Assembly: GCA_021234155.1 (NCBI GenBank)
Contig: JAJEKV010000010.1
Location: 15,033,329 to 15,097,328, forward strand
DNA: 64,000 bases
Direction of reading: 5' to 3'
From: Isoetes taiwanensis
Lineage: Eukaryota; Streptophyta; Lycopodiopsida; Isoetales; Isoetaceae
In this document: positions 34,223 to 45,409 of the stretch, piece by piece
Layout: each line of letters begins with the position of its first letter
Position numbering within the stretch: the stretch's first letter is position 1
Translations under genes and position numbers: made by a program
The notes under the pieces: model-generated
Databases searched by the model: none
The model's input: the letters and a program-made list of their open reading frames with translations, nothing else
What the model was told of the DNA's origin: nothing

Positions 34223-35479
34223 CTAATCACCTGCCCAGTCTGCATCCGAATAGGCATACATTTCCAGATTACTGTCATTGAAAGTTATTCCATAGTCTTG
34301 AGTTCCTTTCAAGTATTTTAATACTATTTTAGCAGCCAACCAGTGAATCTTTTCAGGATTGCTACATCTCCTGCTCAGGATATTGACAGCATATGTTATG
34401 TCAGGCCTAGTGCTATTGCTCAAGTACAACAAACACCCTACTAGAGCACGATATGGAACCTGTTTCATATACTCCAGTTCATTTGCATCAACCTCAACAC
34501 TTATAGTTAAATGATGACCTGGTACAATTGGAGTTCTGGCAGTACAAGCTTGTTGCATATTAAACCTTTTAAGCATATTTTCTATATGCCCTTTCTGTTT
34601 TAGTTTCAGCAATTTATTTTTCCTGTCTCTAACCACTTCAATCCCCAGAAACTTTTGCAAAGGCCCTAAGTCTGTCATCTTGAACCTGTGCTGTAGAATA
34701 TTTTTGCAAACTTTTAGAACTTGAGTGGAATTTGCAACCATAATGCAGTCATCTACATACAAGGCTATAATACAAAATTCATCTCCTATTTTGTACCTAT
34801 ATAAGTTGCCATCATTTTGAAGTTTTTCAAAACCTTGCTCTCTTAGAAAAGTATCTATGCAAAGATATCATTCTCTTGGAGCTTGCTTCAAACCATATAC
34901 TGCCCTATTCAATTTCCAAACCAAATTTTTCCCTTTCTCAAAACCAGGAGCCTGTTTCATAAAAATGTCTTCTTCTAGTATAGCATTTAAAAAGGCTGTT
35001 TTCACATCCATGTGATGTATTTCATAATCAAGAGCATTGGCCAGACTCAAAAGAACTCTTAGGCTAGTGAGCTTGACTATAGGTGAATAAGTTTCATCAT
35101 AATCTTGTCCCTGTTTTTGAGTAAAACCCTGAGCCACTAAACGTGCTTTATATTTTTTTGAGCCATCTGCATTAGCTTTAATTTTAAAAATCCATTTACT
35201 GCCAACTATGTTTTGTCCAGCAGGTTGCTTAACAATATCATAAGTGTGAGTGTCTGCAAAAGAGCTTAACTCATCATGCATAGCCTTTTTCCATTCTTCT
35301 GCATTAATGCTTTCTAAAGCCTGCTCAACAGTTCTTGGTATCTCAATATCTTCTATTATTGCCATAATTTGTTTAATTTCATCCTCTGCTTGGTCTGGTT
35401 GCAGTGGTTCCAGCCTTTTACTTCCACCTAAAGGATTTCTTCCATAAGCTTCTTTGTCAAATTTAATTTCATCTTGCAA
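34223..35479 (-). pseudogene. copia-2 reverse transcriptase
   Basis: Two frames read downward. 35479-34868 carries WIFKIKANADGSKKYKARLV, AQGFTQKQGQDYDETYSP and H-MDVKTAFLN. 34762-34223 begins with the YVDD active site (seen as MYVDDCIMVA) and continues with DLGPLQKFLGIEV and the ALVGCLLYLSNSTRPDITYA block. The interruption around 34765-34867 is a stop/frameshift. The catalytic Asp residues are present. Copies the element's RNA into DNA in the family; this copy is damaged. Confidence 0.85.
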
Positions 35480-36627
35480 CCTTTGTGCTTCTGTCCTCTC
35501 TTTCGAGTCTTTTTCTCTGGTGCTTTGTCTGCTTCAGGAACTTCTGTTTCAGCAAATTCAGTTCTAGTTCTCTGAGTTTGAGGTACTTCATGTTCAGCTG
35601 CTTCATTTGTTTTATTCTCCTCCTCCTCCTCATAATCAATTTGATTATTTGTCACTTGAGGAGTTTTGGCAGTAGGCAGTTCCTTTTGAATTTGATGTCT
35701 ATCTTTATACAAAACATCTTCACAGAATATCACATCCCTACTAATCACAATATTTTTGTTTGCTGGAATAAAAATTCTATAGCCTTTTGAGTGGCTATCA
35801 TAGCCTACTAAAAAACCAATCTCAGCTTTATCATCAAGCTTTTTTCTGAGCTCGTCTAGTTTATGAACATAAGCCAAGCATCCATAAACCTTAAATTTTT
35901 CATAATTAATTTCTGAATCTTCTCCATACCACATTAAATCAGGAATATTCCCTTGCAAACTTGAGGAAGGAAGCTTATTTTGTATAGTATTGGCTGTCAG
36001 TAATGCTTCTTCCCATAAATAATTTGGTAATCCACTATTCTTAACCATTGATCTGACAGCATTCATGAGAGTTCTATTTCTTCTTTCTGCTATTCCATTT
36101 TGTTGGGGACTATACCTACATGTTAATTGCCTCCTGATGCCATTTGCAATACAAAAGCTCTTAAATTTGGCCGAAAGATATTCTCCCCCTCTGTCAGACC
36201 TTATGCACTTTAATTTCTTACCTGTTTGCCTTTCTGACTCTGCCACAAATTGCTTGAAGGCTACTAAAGCTTGAGCTTTGTTAGCTAGCAAATAACATTT
36301 GCATTTTCTGGTATAATCATCAATGAATGTGATAAAATACCTCTTACTGGTTCTTCCTCTGATATTTAAGGGTCCACATAAGTCGGTGTGGACTAATTCC
36401 AATATCTCCTTACTTTTCTTCTTTGCTCTGAGAAAAGGCAGCCTGTTAATTTTACCAAGCATGCATCCCTCACATACATGTCCCTTTTCTTGATTTTCAT
36501 ATTTAATGAACCCTTTCTTTGCTAAAAGCTTTAGATTGTTTGAATGAGTATGAGCTAGTCGATTGTGCCATAGCTCAAATTCAGATATCATTAATACATT
36601 GCAAGATGGACTATTATTATGATCCAA
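35428..36627 (-). CDS. copia-2 integrase, intact frame
   Basis: A 399-residue open frame. The HHCC zinc finger is at about residues 20-60 (LWHNRLAHTHSNNLKLL, then CEGCMLGK). The DDE core includes HTDLCGPL and FITFIDDYTRK (first Asp region), the RSDRGGEYLSAKF segment (second Asp) and PQQNGIAERRNRTLMNAVRS (Glu). It continues through GCLAYVHK and the SRDVIFCEDVLY C-terminal region into an acidic linker. It would catalyse cDNA integration. The frame is unbroken, in contrast to the copia-1 copy. Confidence 0.92.
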   Translation of the reverse strand: MDHNNSPSCNVLMISEFELWHNRLAHTHSNNLKLLAKKGFIKYENQEKGHVCEGCMLGKINRLPFLRAKKKSKEILELVHTDLCGPLNIRGRTSKRYFITFIDDYTRKCKCYLLANKAQALVAFKQFVAESERQTGKKLKCIRSDRGGEYLSAKFKSFCIANGIRRQLTCRYSPQQNGIAERRNRTLMNAVRSMVKNSGLPNYLWEEALLTANTIQNKLPSSSLQGNIPDLMWYGEDSEINYEKFKVYGCLAYVHKLDELRKKLDDKAEIGFLVGYDSHSKGYRIFIPANKNIVISRDVIFCEDVLYKDRHQIQKELPTAKTPQVTNNQIDYEEEEENKTNEAAEHEVPQTQRTRTEFAETEVPEADKAPEKKTRKRGQKHKGCKMKLNLTKKLMEEIL

Positions 36628-36645
36628 CTGAAAAAGTCTACCAAC

Positions 36646-37471
36646 TCATTTGGCATGAAACTTAAATTTATTATCAAACCAAATATTACAACCATCATCA
36701 TCAAAGATGACTTTATAGCCCAAGTCAACTAACTGACTAACATATATCAGATTTTTAATAATGCCAGGTACACACAAAACATTTTTGATGTCTACTAGAT
36801 TTCCATGCAAATCCCATAATTGCAGCAACCCTCTTCCTTCAATCCTTTGCAAGGCTCCATTTCCTACTTGAACACTTCTAGCTTCTCCTTGTTCTAAATT
36901 TTTAAGCAACTCAGCAGAGTGGACTACTGATCTTTCAACTCCACTATCAACTACAAGAGCATGAGATAACTTGTTAGTATTAGCTTTATCTTCAAGAACA
37001 GAATTTAACAAGTTTACCTCATCTTCATCTATGATTTTTCCAGTTTCTTCATGCTCTTGTGCAATAAAAGTGCTGGCAAGTTTCTTTCCTCCTCCTCGAC
37101 CTCTACCCCTGCTAGAACTACCCCTTCCTCTTCCAAATTCCTTAGGTGTAGGACATTTAGAGGCGAGGTGACCTTGGCCACCACATGTGTAGCAAGTGAA
37201 TTCATTCTTTTTGAGTTTAGGACAATTATTTTTGACATGGCCAGGCTCATGACAAAAATAACAAATAATTTTATCTGACCTTTTTTCCTGCCTTTTACCA
37301 GCATACAAAATTTCAGTTTCCTCTTCAACTCCTTTGGTCACTTTTTTCTGCTCTATTTCTGTCCTAATGATAGTTTCAGCTTCTTCTCTGTTTTTAGCAA
37401 CATTTCTAATAAACAACCCTAGTTGTTCATGTTTGGGGTCTGGGTTCGGGAACTCCTGCAAGACAGCCCTC
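36646..37471 (-). pseudogene. copia-2 gag C-terminus and protease
   Basis: An open frame from the gypsy-2 border. It covers the end of gag, two CCHC knuckles (CYFCHEPGHVKNNC and CYTCGGQGHLASKC, at about 37265-37145), an Arg-Gly-rich stretch (GRGRGSSSRGRGRGG), then protease with an intact catalytic VVDSG (at about 36950). The N-terminal half of gag is missing beyond 37472. The first ~80 residues of the apparent ORF beyond that point are LTR sequence. Confidence 0.85.
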
Positions 37472-37997
37472 TGTGAGGACCCGTGGATCAAACAGGAGAA
37501 TCCGGTAGCTGTGTCACGCGGGATTTGCAAAAGAAACAAAGGAAAAAGAGAAAAGTGAGAACAAACAATAAGATCACAATGATGAGAACAACTCCTTGAT
37601 GTCAATGAAAATACACAAGCTCTCGCAATCGAGAGAAAACTGAAATGAGACAAGACTCAAAAACTCATCTAACCCAAGAAGGTTAGCTCTACTCATATAT
37701 ATAGTACAATGGCCTTTGGCCCAATATAGACACTCTGACTGATTTCAGTGCCGACTCCTGGAAGGAGGCCTGATTTGTGCCTTTTGAAATGCCTGAAATC
37801 ACGCTGACGCTGACGCAGGCGGTGACGGTCCATCACTTGTCTGAGCGCCTCCTCTTGATGGCAGGCGCGGCCTTTGACTGCGTGGTCTGCTGCTTGGTCT
37901 TCTGTGGGGCCTTGGACGACTGAGCAACTGGGTCCTTGGCCTTGACTTGGTCCGTCGTATGCATGAATAGTCCTGCATCAGACGCATGTGACTAACA
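37472..37997 (-). repeat. gypsy-2 3' LTR
   Basis: On the minus strand a GGTGGGGAG purine tract is followed by TGTTAGTCACATGCG at 37997, and the LTR ends GGGTCCTCACA at 37472, about 526 bp with TG...CA ends. The copia gag frame resumes at once on the other side (CCCTC would be the target duplication). Confidence 0.8.
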
Positions 37998-40986
37998 CTC
38001 CCCACCAAACGACACTCAGAGTGAAGAAAAGGAGGAAGTGTTTCTGATGGCGGGAACCCAGCAGTTTGAAAGTGATCCTCACGGGAATGAGGACGGGCAC
38101 CATTGTGGTAATTGCCTATGAGATCCTTGCATGTTTGAAGAGTGTCAGGAGTGTTGAGCCCAAGTGCAGGATCTGCATCAATGAGAAATCTGGAGCATAC
38201 CATGTCTTCAAGGGCAGCATGTGCCTCAGAAGGAACAAACTGACATTCCATGAGAAGGCAAGTCTGGAGGCCAAAGGCACTGACGCTGGCATTCGGGTTG
38301 CAATAAAAGATAGGACGCTGCCGATTTAGCGAGCTGATCAGGAGGCACTTGAGAGCAGCATAGAAGCCGGCTTGACGGTGAACGGAAGGATCTGATGAGG
38401 TGGCGGCATTCTGCAAGAAGGCATCAAGGCCATGAACAGCATGAGCGGGCGTTTGCCAACCATGCTCATTGGCAATATAGATCCAATTTTCGGTGTTGTC
38501 CAAGGTGGCACCATTTGCCCAATCTGAGCGTCGAACGAATCGCGGATCTTATCGGAGATCCGTCGAGATCTGAGGAGGAGTCCACCCAGCGTGGCCTTCC
38601 AGGACCTTTGTCCAAAACGGAAGACGCCAGTCAGAGGTGAGAAACCGTGGGCATGGAGGACACCTAATGAAGCATATGGAGAGGGAGTCAGGCCCGTGGG
38701 CGTGGGTTGCTGAGCCAACTCCCTGAATTCTCGAACAAGGTCTTGATCCAGAGCACGGCACCACTGGTCCCAATCTGAAGCAGAGAGCGGTGTAAAGACT
38801 GGAGGATTATCCCAACCCGTGGGTGTTGTCTTACTGTCCAGAAGGGCACGCAGTTGATTGTAGCCTGCCAAATGCTGCATATAAACTTGTGCAAACTGAA
38901 GATCCTCAGGATGTGCTAAACACGTCCGCACTTGTTCAAGTGTTTCTGCTTGCCACAAGGGTAAGTGATGAGCAAGCTCAGGCATGTACTCCTGGCCAAG
39001 AGTGTGAGAGCGATCATGATCCATCAAATACGGGTTGTTATCCATTAACAACCAGTGAGCATCAGGGTTGCCAGGAAAATTTCGATGTGGCTCTCCTCTG
39101 AATTTGTGCTGTGTATGAGCCAGATATACACCATCGGCTGAACAACTCGGAAGATGATCAAATCAGGGTCTTCACAGTGGATGAGGTCGAAGACTACAGA
39201 GTAAGCCTTTGTCTTCGACAGAGAGGTCCGGCCAAATCCTGAGAAAATCCTCACTGCGTAGCTGTGCATCGACCTGGCCGTCTGCCGCATACCACTTCAG
39301 AAGAAAGAGGTGGCGTCTGGCAACCACATAATCCAGGTAACTGGAAGGAGGAGCAAAATCCATAGGAATGTGGAGAGCTATATTAATGTAACCCTCTTGT
39401 TTATGTTGTGCGTCTTCAGCAGATTGAACAGCTTCCTGGAGTTGATGGTCGAGGTTACGGATCTGATTTTCCTTGTCAAGCAGGAGACGGGAGTGATCAC
39501 GAAACCTTTTATGAGAGAGCGTGCCATGGGAAGAGGATTGCCCAGGAGTATGGAGTCGAAGGTGGCAATCTCTGCATCATCAATTATTTTTTGTTTCTGT
39601 GCCTTTGTAAGCTGTGTCTGAAGAGAAGTGACCTGAGTTTGCAGCGTGGTCAGTTGACCTTAGAGAGAGTGGATCTGCTCGTTGCGCTCCTTGAGCTCTT
39701 GTACATGAGTATGGTAATTTTTAGAGAGCTCTGTATATAGGGTGTTAAGTTTGGCAAGGTCTTTATCCTTGTCGCCCAGGAGGTTATCCTTGGCCTTGAC
39801 CTGTTCCAGCAACTCCTGAATGGTGGATTGCAACTGAGCCTGTTGATCAGCAAACAGGCTGGTCTGATCGTTTACATTCTTGAGATCCTCACGGGTCCGT
39901 AAAAGAGCCTCGTGCTTCTGTTGAACTTTTTCTTCCAGAGTTTGAATTTGCGTGTGGGCAGCTTGAAGATCCCTGTGAATAGCTTCCGATGCCTCCATGT
40001 ACGCTTGAACTCCATTCAGGAAAACTTCTTGGGAGTCTTGTAACTTGAGGACAACGGCTTGAACATCCTGTTGATATTGATAGAGGGCCTGCCTGGGAGG
40101 AAGAGGTGCAGGGCCCTGTTGTTGCCTTGTCTGTGACGTCTGAGAGACATGGTGAGAAGTGGAGGGCATGGATTCTGTGGAGGAAGAAGAGATAGTAACA
40201 TGCGTGGCATTGTTTTGATCATGACCAGGAGAAAGAGGTTGGCGTGAAGTGTCAGCCTGCTGAGTGTGAGGAAGGAAATGAAAGGATTGATGAGTGGATG
40301 TTCGTGAAGCGGAAGGGGACCCAGGGAGAGGAAGGTAATGACGGATGATGGCTTGAAGATGGGCACCCACGGAGGCTTCAAAGCCAGAAGAAGGGGCTGC
40401 CCTGATGCGATCGACTTCATGAAGAAGTCTGAAGAACATCATTTGTGGCCAATCAATATGGTGAGGAGAGTGGATGGCCATGATGACAACATTATAGAAC
40501 TGTTTATTGATATGGGTGTTCTTGATGGAATACCCAAGGAATTTTCGCCATAGAAACTTTACAAAAGTGTCGTGGGACTTGGCAATATTTGTGAGGCTGC
40601 ATGTTGGCTTGATAAGGAGCTGCGCCAAACTTAGTGACATCCTGGTCCTGTAAGGCAGCCCAAGATAAAGAAGGTCTTTTAAGAGGAATGTGAAATACCT
40701 CAAAAATCAGAGCCTGAGTAAGCAAAATGGTGGTGCCATCAACCGTGGTGGCGTATCCTTCCGGGCTGTTGATGATATGAGTGACAAACTGCTTCAATTG
40801 CTCCGGATTTGGTGCAGGGAGGTCCTGTTGAGAGAATTCATAGAGCCCATGGCGTTCCGCCACTTCATGACTCGGACCAACTAGGGCTTCACGAAAGGTG
40901 GGTGTTGAGAAGGTCACGGACTCGAAAAGAGCCAGATCCCGTGGAGCAGAAGCTTGAAGTTGAGGAAATTTGGGTGAAGCAGCCAT
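37998..40986 (-). pseudogene. gypsy-2 extra ORF downstream of integrase (ORF3)
   Basis: Consecutive minus-strand frames (40986-40504, 40703-39660, 39363-39045, 39051-38338, 38503-37998) that overlap end to start as one long protein broken by a few frameshifts, about 950 residues. The N-terminus (MAASPKFPQLQ...) is globular. The middle, at about 40050-39660, is a long coiled coil with heptads and KVQQKHEALLRTREDLKNVN. The C-terminal half is rich in His, Trp and Asp, with no motif I recognise. I see no signal peptide and no clear membrane span. Position after integrase is where plant elements carry env-like or accessory ORFs. Function unknown. Confidence 0.6.
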
Positions 40987-41483
40987 AGAGCGTCGGAAAG
41001 GAACAGGAAGATCGGTCTGGAGAAACTGGAGGGCGGAGAGCAGAAGACGAAAACGAAGAGAGACAAAAAGGTTTTAGGGCACACAAGGTGTGTTGAAGGG
41101 GCGTGATGAGAAGGAAACGGCAGCCGTTGATGATGCCAGGTGGCGATAGATGCAAAGGAGGCGATTGAGAAGCAAAAATTTGGCTAAGTCCCCAAGCAGT
41201 TAAGGGAGAAGCAATGAACGGTGGAGATGAGACATAAAGGAACGATCAGATGTGACAGCTGGCGAAGGTGCACATATTAATGTGCGACGGGCGTGAAAAG
41301 AAGGAATGTCATTTAATGATGGCAACTCGAAGTGGGATATCATAAAGAAGAATGTGTCAGACAGGACCTTGGCTAGATATGCGGCGGGAGAAAAGATTCC
41401 CAAAGTAGAAACGACCTTGCATTGCGACCACGTCGGCGACTTTGCTGATTGGTCCATGTCGACAAGATTCCCGTCGGTTGGGC

Positions 41484-41490
41484 TATATAA
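41484..41490 (+). promoter_or_regulatory. TATA box antisense to gypsy-2
   Basis: TATATAA in the context GGCTATATAAGACGAG, 40 bp upstream of the ATG at 41530 on the plus strand. The sequence and spacing are those of a plant core promoter. Confidence 0.5.
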
Positions 41491-41529
41491 GACGAGCAGT
41501 GAGCGAAGCTGAGACACCCTTTGGCGATC

Positions 41530-41790
41530 ATGAGTATGGCAGCGGCTGGTTTGAACGAGAACTGCACGATGTCGACCAATTGCCAGGAATGGATCACCTG
41601 CAAGATGAACTATCTGGACCTCTGGAAATGCCACAACCGTGGCATCCCTATGGATGGCTGGTGCAGTGGGATGGCTGAGCATCCCGACCCTCTGACCAAT
41701 CCCATGGAGGTGGTGGTGCATCTGCGCTGGGATCCGGAGCAGAATTACTACCATATCCTCTGCATCACCTCTGCTCCCAACCCGGAGTAG
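41530..41790 (+). CDS. Small Cys-rich antisense ORF within gypsy-2
   Basis: An 86-codon frame on the strand opposite to gypsy-2, between its integrase stop (41916) and ORF3 start (40986). It starts MSMAAAGLNENCTMSTNC and holds six or more cysteines and several tryptophans (CQEWITCK, LWKCHNRG, GWCSG, then HLRWDPEQNYYHILC), so it is unlikely to be random. There is no signal peptide. A TATA box lies just upstream, and TTTTGTAA-type poly(A) signals follow at about 41810-41880. Additional antisense ORFs are known in some plant gypsy elements; I do not recognise this protein. Confidence 0.5.
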   Translation: MSMAAAGLNENCTMSTNCQEWITCKMNYLDLWKCHNRGIPMDGWCSGMAEHPDPLTNPMEVVVHLRWDPEQNYYHILCITSAPNPE

Positions 41791-41915
41791 AGGGGTTTTA
41801 ATCTTAGGATTTTGTAAATAGGGCACTGCCCATAGAGCTCTGCTCATAGCGGAAGTAAGTAGGCAATGCTCACATTTTGTAATTTGCCTCTACTATAAAT
41901 ATAAATATGTCGCTT

Positions 41916-43121
41916 TTAGTCACTATCTGTGGAGTCTGAACTTTGTTGTGCCTCATGTGTAGAACCGTCTGTAGCGTCTGTATGAAATTGTTTAAGGCGA
42001 AAGCCATTAACCAGAGTAGGTAATGGAGTGCCATCTAACTCTGCCAGCTTGAAAACACTGGGTTGAACAACTTGAATAATTTGATAAGGACCAAGCCATC
42101 TGAATTTTAACTTGCCCGGAAAATTTTTGTAACGAGAATCATAAAGAAGAACCAAATCACCTTCTTTAAATGTTTTTGTCTTAAGACGTTTGTCATGCAA
42201 GGACTTCTGCAACTGTTGACCATGAAGAACACGAATGTAAGCATCTCTCCGAAGTTCATCTAACTGTTCCAATTGATAAACCCGTTCCTTGAGTGCAGTA
42301 GGTGGATTATGTGCTGTAGCAAGTTGGAAACGGAGAGTCGGAAGAATATATTCAAAGGGCATAAGAGCTTCTTGACCATAAACCAATTTGAAAGGAGTGT
42401 GGCCAGTAGCAATTTTGAAACTGGTGTTATAAGCCCAAAGAACAGTAGGCAACTTGTCTTGCCAATCTGTGCGAGAAGCATCACAAATTTTCTTGAGAAC
42501 AGTGATGATGGTTTTGTTGGTACTTTCAGCCAATCCATTTCCTTGAGGATAGTAAGGTGTACTCTTCCTGTGCTGGATGTGAAGATAATCCGTCAGCTCC
42601 TTGATGGTATGATTGACAAAATGGACGCCACGATCACTAAGAAGTTCCGTGGGACAACCAAAACGCGTGATGATGTTCGTGTAGAGAACCTTTGCTGTAC
42701 TGGCAGCAGTGTTGTCTGGAAGGGCACAAGCTTCCGCCCATTTAGTAGCATAATCAGTGATGACCAGAATGTAGCGGGCACGGGTGTGCCGCGCCGGTGG
42801 ATCCATGGGCCCTACAAAGTCCATTCCCCATTTGCTGAAGGGAAGTGGCGTGGCGACCGGCGTCAAGGGAAGAGAGTCACGGGCCGTGGGCTTGCCCACA
42901 CGCTGACAAACGTCACACGTGCGAGCATAAGCGTGGGCATCTTTGAAGAGCGTGGGCCAGAAATATCCTGCCAAAAGAAGTTTGCGTACCGTGGCGTCAC
43001 CACTGAAATGACCACCACCAAGCCCGTCATGAGCTTGTCGAACAATATCGGGCACCTCATGAGGGAGGACACAACGACGGAGGACCATGTCTTTGCCGCG
43101 TTTGTATAAGTGGCCTGCCAC
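41916..43121 (-). CDS. gypsy-2 integrase
   Basis: A 401-residue open frame. The HHCC zinc finger is at residues ~25-75 (GHFSGDATVRKLLLAGYFWP, then CDVCQR). The DDE core includes WGMDFVGPMDPP (first Asp), LLSDRGVHFVNH (second Asp) and YYPQGNGLAESTNK (Glu). It ends with a GPY/F-like module (LKFRWLGPYQIIQV) and an acidic tail. No chromodomain follows. It lies one frameshift/stop after the RNase H end at 43121, consistent with a broken polyprotein. The core frame itself is undamaged. Confidence 0.92.
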   Translation of the reverse strand: MAGHLYKRGKDMVLRRCVLPHEVPDIVRQAHDGLGGGHFSGDATVRKLLLAGYFWPTLFKDAHAYARTCDVCQRVGKPTARDSLPLTPVATPLPFSKWGMDFVGPMDPPARHTRARYILVITDYATKWAEACALPDNTAASTAKVLYTNIITRFGCPTELLSDRGVHFVNHTIKELTDYLHIQHRKSTPYYPQGNGLAESTNKTIITVLKKICDASRTDWQDKLPTVLWAYNTSFKIATGHTPFKLVYGQEALMPFEYILPTLRFQLATAHNPPTALKERVYQLEQLDELRRDAYIRVLHGQQLQKSLHDKRLKTKTFKEGDLVLLYDSRYKNFPGKLKFRWLGPYQIIQVVQPSVFKLAELDGTPLPTLVNGFRLKQFHTDATDGSTHEAQQSSDSTDSD

Positions 43122-43436
43122 TAGGCACGGACCTCACGGAGAAACTGACGGCGGCGGGAGCGAAGCTTGTCAGGAGAGAGTGTCGGATCGTCGGGAGGAA
43201 GAGCACCAGTGAGAAGATACTGCTGAAAGTTGTGAAACCAATGGGGCGTGGCCGTGACCAGGAACAATTGAGCATCTGGAAAGGCATCAGAAACACCCGT
43301 GGAGGGGTCATCTGTGTGGATGCGCGAAAGATAATCAGGCACCACATGAGACTTGCCTGCCCTATGAATAATTTCGAAGGGAGCAAATTCTTGCAGAAGA
43401 AGGACCCAACGAGCAATTCTACCCGTAGGCGTGGCT
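43122..43436 (-). pseudogene. gypsy-2 RNase H C-terminus
   Basis: A short open segment with TGRIARWVLLLQEFAPFEII, then HRAGKSHVVPDYLSRI, the standard gypsy RNase H ending. It is truncated at about 43436, where the opposite-strand LINE sequence starts. The reading frame continues beyond by chance. Confidence 0.8.
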
Positions 43437-45378
43437 CCCGCCACTGCACTTGTAAACGGGAGAACCAAGGGGGCGGCTTCAGTGTGGTGGATTACCTGCT
43501 GGTTGAGGAACATGATCTGCACCTGGGTACCATTTTTCCATTGGAACAGACACTCGAGACGAGGAAGTGGACTCAGACCACCAGCCCCTATTCGTGCATA
43601 TACATTGGCAAGCTCCCCGTGCATCTACTGCCTCAACACCCCATGTGCCCCAGCTGCGCCTGGACTACGACCGTGCATGGACCTATGCCCAATTGCTTGA
43701 GCATGATCTGGCAGGACTACTGCAACTCCCCACACTTCAACAGCAATCTGTTCAACTGACTCACCTGCTTCTGACAGCTGCTGAGAGATCCTTTGGGAGA
43801 GGCCGCTCACGGAGAACCTCGGGTGCTGCCACCTTCCCCCGCAACAGATGGTTCGATGATGAGTGTCAGGAGCTCAAACGCGAACTCCGGCAAGTCACTA
43901 ATCCCACCTTCCGCCCACAAGCCATCAGTCAATACCGCTCTCCTTCCTCAAGAACAAGAAAGCAAGATACCTCACAGAACACCAGCAACAGATGTTCGGT
44001 CTCCTGGATCGGTATCCCAAGATATTCTGGAGAAGGGTATTGAGCAAGACTGTACAACCCACAGGGAACATCACCTCGGAGCAATGGGTACAGTACTTGC
44101 AACAACTCTACGACCCGCTCGGGGGCCGGGCACCAGTTCCCCCACAGATAGGCATAGCTCTGGTCATCACAGAGGGGGATGTCATCATGGGCCTACAACG
44201 CCTAGCTAATGGGAAGGCAGCAGATTTAGATGGCATGCATGCAAAATTTCTGAAATGGGCTGGGCTTCCACTGGTGCCTGTCCTCATGGCATTATTCAAT
44301 AAAGCATTGCAAGAAGGCTTCCCTCCACAGTGGACCACTAATAGAGTTGTGCCTATATACAAGGCAGGGGATCTTCAATGCCCAGCCAACCATCGTACTA
44401 GTATGGTCAGCTCTCTCTTTGCAAAACTGTTCGCTGGCATCGTTGAGCAGTGGCTGATAATATGGGTAGAGGAGGCAGATGTGCAAGCTCTCACACGCAA
44501 CCATTCCACCATTGATCATATTTTCACTCTGCGCACACTGATTAAGGATAGCAAGAATCACCGACAAAACTTGTACTGTTGTTTCATGGATTTCGTAAAA
44601 ACTTTTGACACAGTGCCCCGGGACAAGTTATGGGACAGACTGCGGCAGCTGGGGACCCCCCTTGACTTGTAGAATGCAATATATAGGCTATACGAGGCAT
44701 GTTCAGGCCGTATCACATCGTCAGGACAGCTGGTAATCAGTAGTATTGGAGTGCGTCATGGTTGCCCCCTCTCCCCCACACTCTTTGGCTTATACATTGA
44801 CCAGCTGGAAGATTGGCTCTCTGAGCACAGAGGTGTGGGCGCCCATCTCATGCATCACACAATCTGGCAACTCATATATGCCGACGATGTGCCATGAGGT
44901 TGCAGGTCACAACGGGTTGGAAAGCACTATATGCCATGCAGAACAACAGCCACAAGGCAGAGTTATATACCTGGGGCCACCAGTCACACTTGTTTAGGGC
45001 CTTGGTCGAGCCGGTCCTCTTGTATGGGGCAGAAGTATGGGGTCCGGTGATATCCCTCAACACCTGGAACAGGGATAGGTTCAATATGCTGCACGTTTTA
45101 TACGGAATATGTATGAATTGTATGATACGGCACATATTTGCCGTATAAAACGTAAAAAATACGGCAAAAAAAAATTCCGGCGTCGGATGATTTTCGCGTC
45201 GCCGAAAACAACGGAAAGCGTCGCTGAAAATTTTTCGCGTCTGTGGCAAAGGAAAACCGTCTGTGACGCCGAACGCAAATTTTTTTTTTTTTTTTTCAGC
45301 GTCTGCGAAACCTTTTCAATGATCTTTCTGACGCCGAAAGTATTTTTCGCGTCGCGATCGTAAGACTCTTCGACGCGA

Positions 45379-45409
<31 letters not shown>

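Larger units (their letters stand above)
33154..37471 (-). mobile_element. Ty1/copia retrotransposon copia-2
   Basis: A minus-strand copia element in the order 3' LTR, RNase H, reverse transcriptase, integrase, protease, gag. Gag is cut at 37472 by the gypsy-2 LTR. The 5' LTR is not in the window. Its proteins are similar to copia-1 (double zinc-knuckle gag, same pol order) but less decayed: integrase and much of reverse transcriptase are uninterrupted. It enters copia-1 near 33153, so it is younger than copia-1. Confidence 0.88.
37472..43436 (-). mobile_element. Ty3/gypsy retrotransposon gypsy-2 (5'-truncated)
   Basis: A minus-strand element reading RNase H end, integrase, extra ORF, 3' LTR. 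It enters copia-2 gag at 37472. At 43436 it is cut off where LINE sequence begins, so gag, protease, reverse transcriptase and the 5' LTR are absent. No chromodomain follows integrase; instead about 3.9 kb with an env-position ORF and a small antisense ORF lie before the LTR. This resembles non-chromovirus plant lineages (Tat/Athila type), but the lineage is inference. Confidence 0.85.

Noticed and set aside
42273-43109. 278-codon plus-strand open frame
   Set aside because: It lies exactly opposite the gypsy-2 integrase and its translation shows no motif; it is the antisense shadow of a strong coding region.
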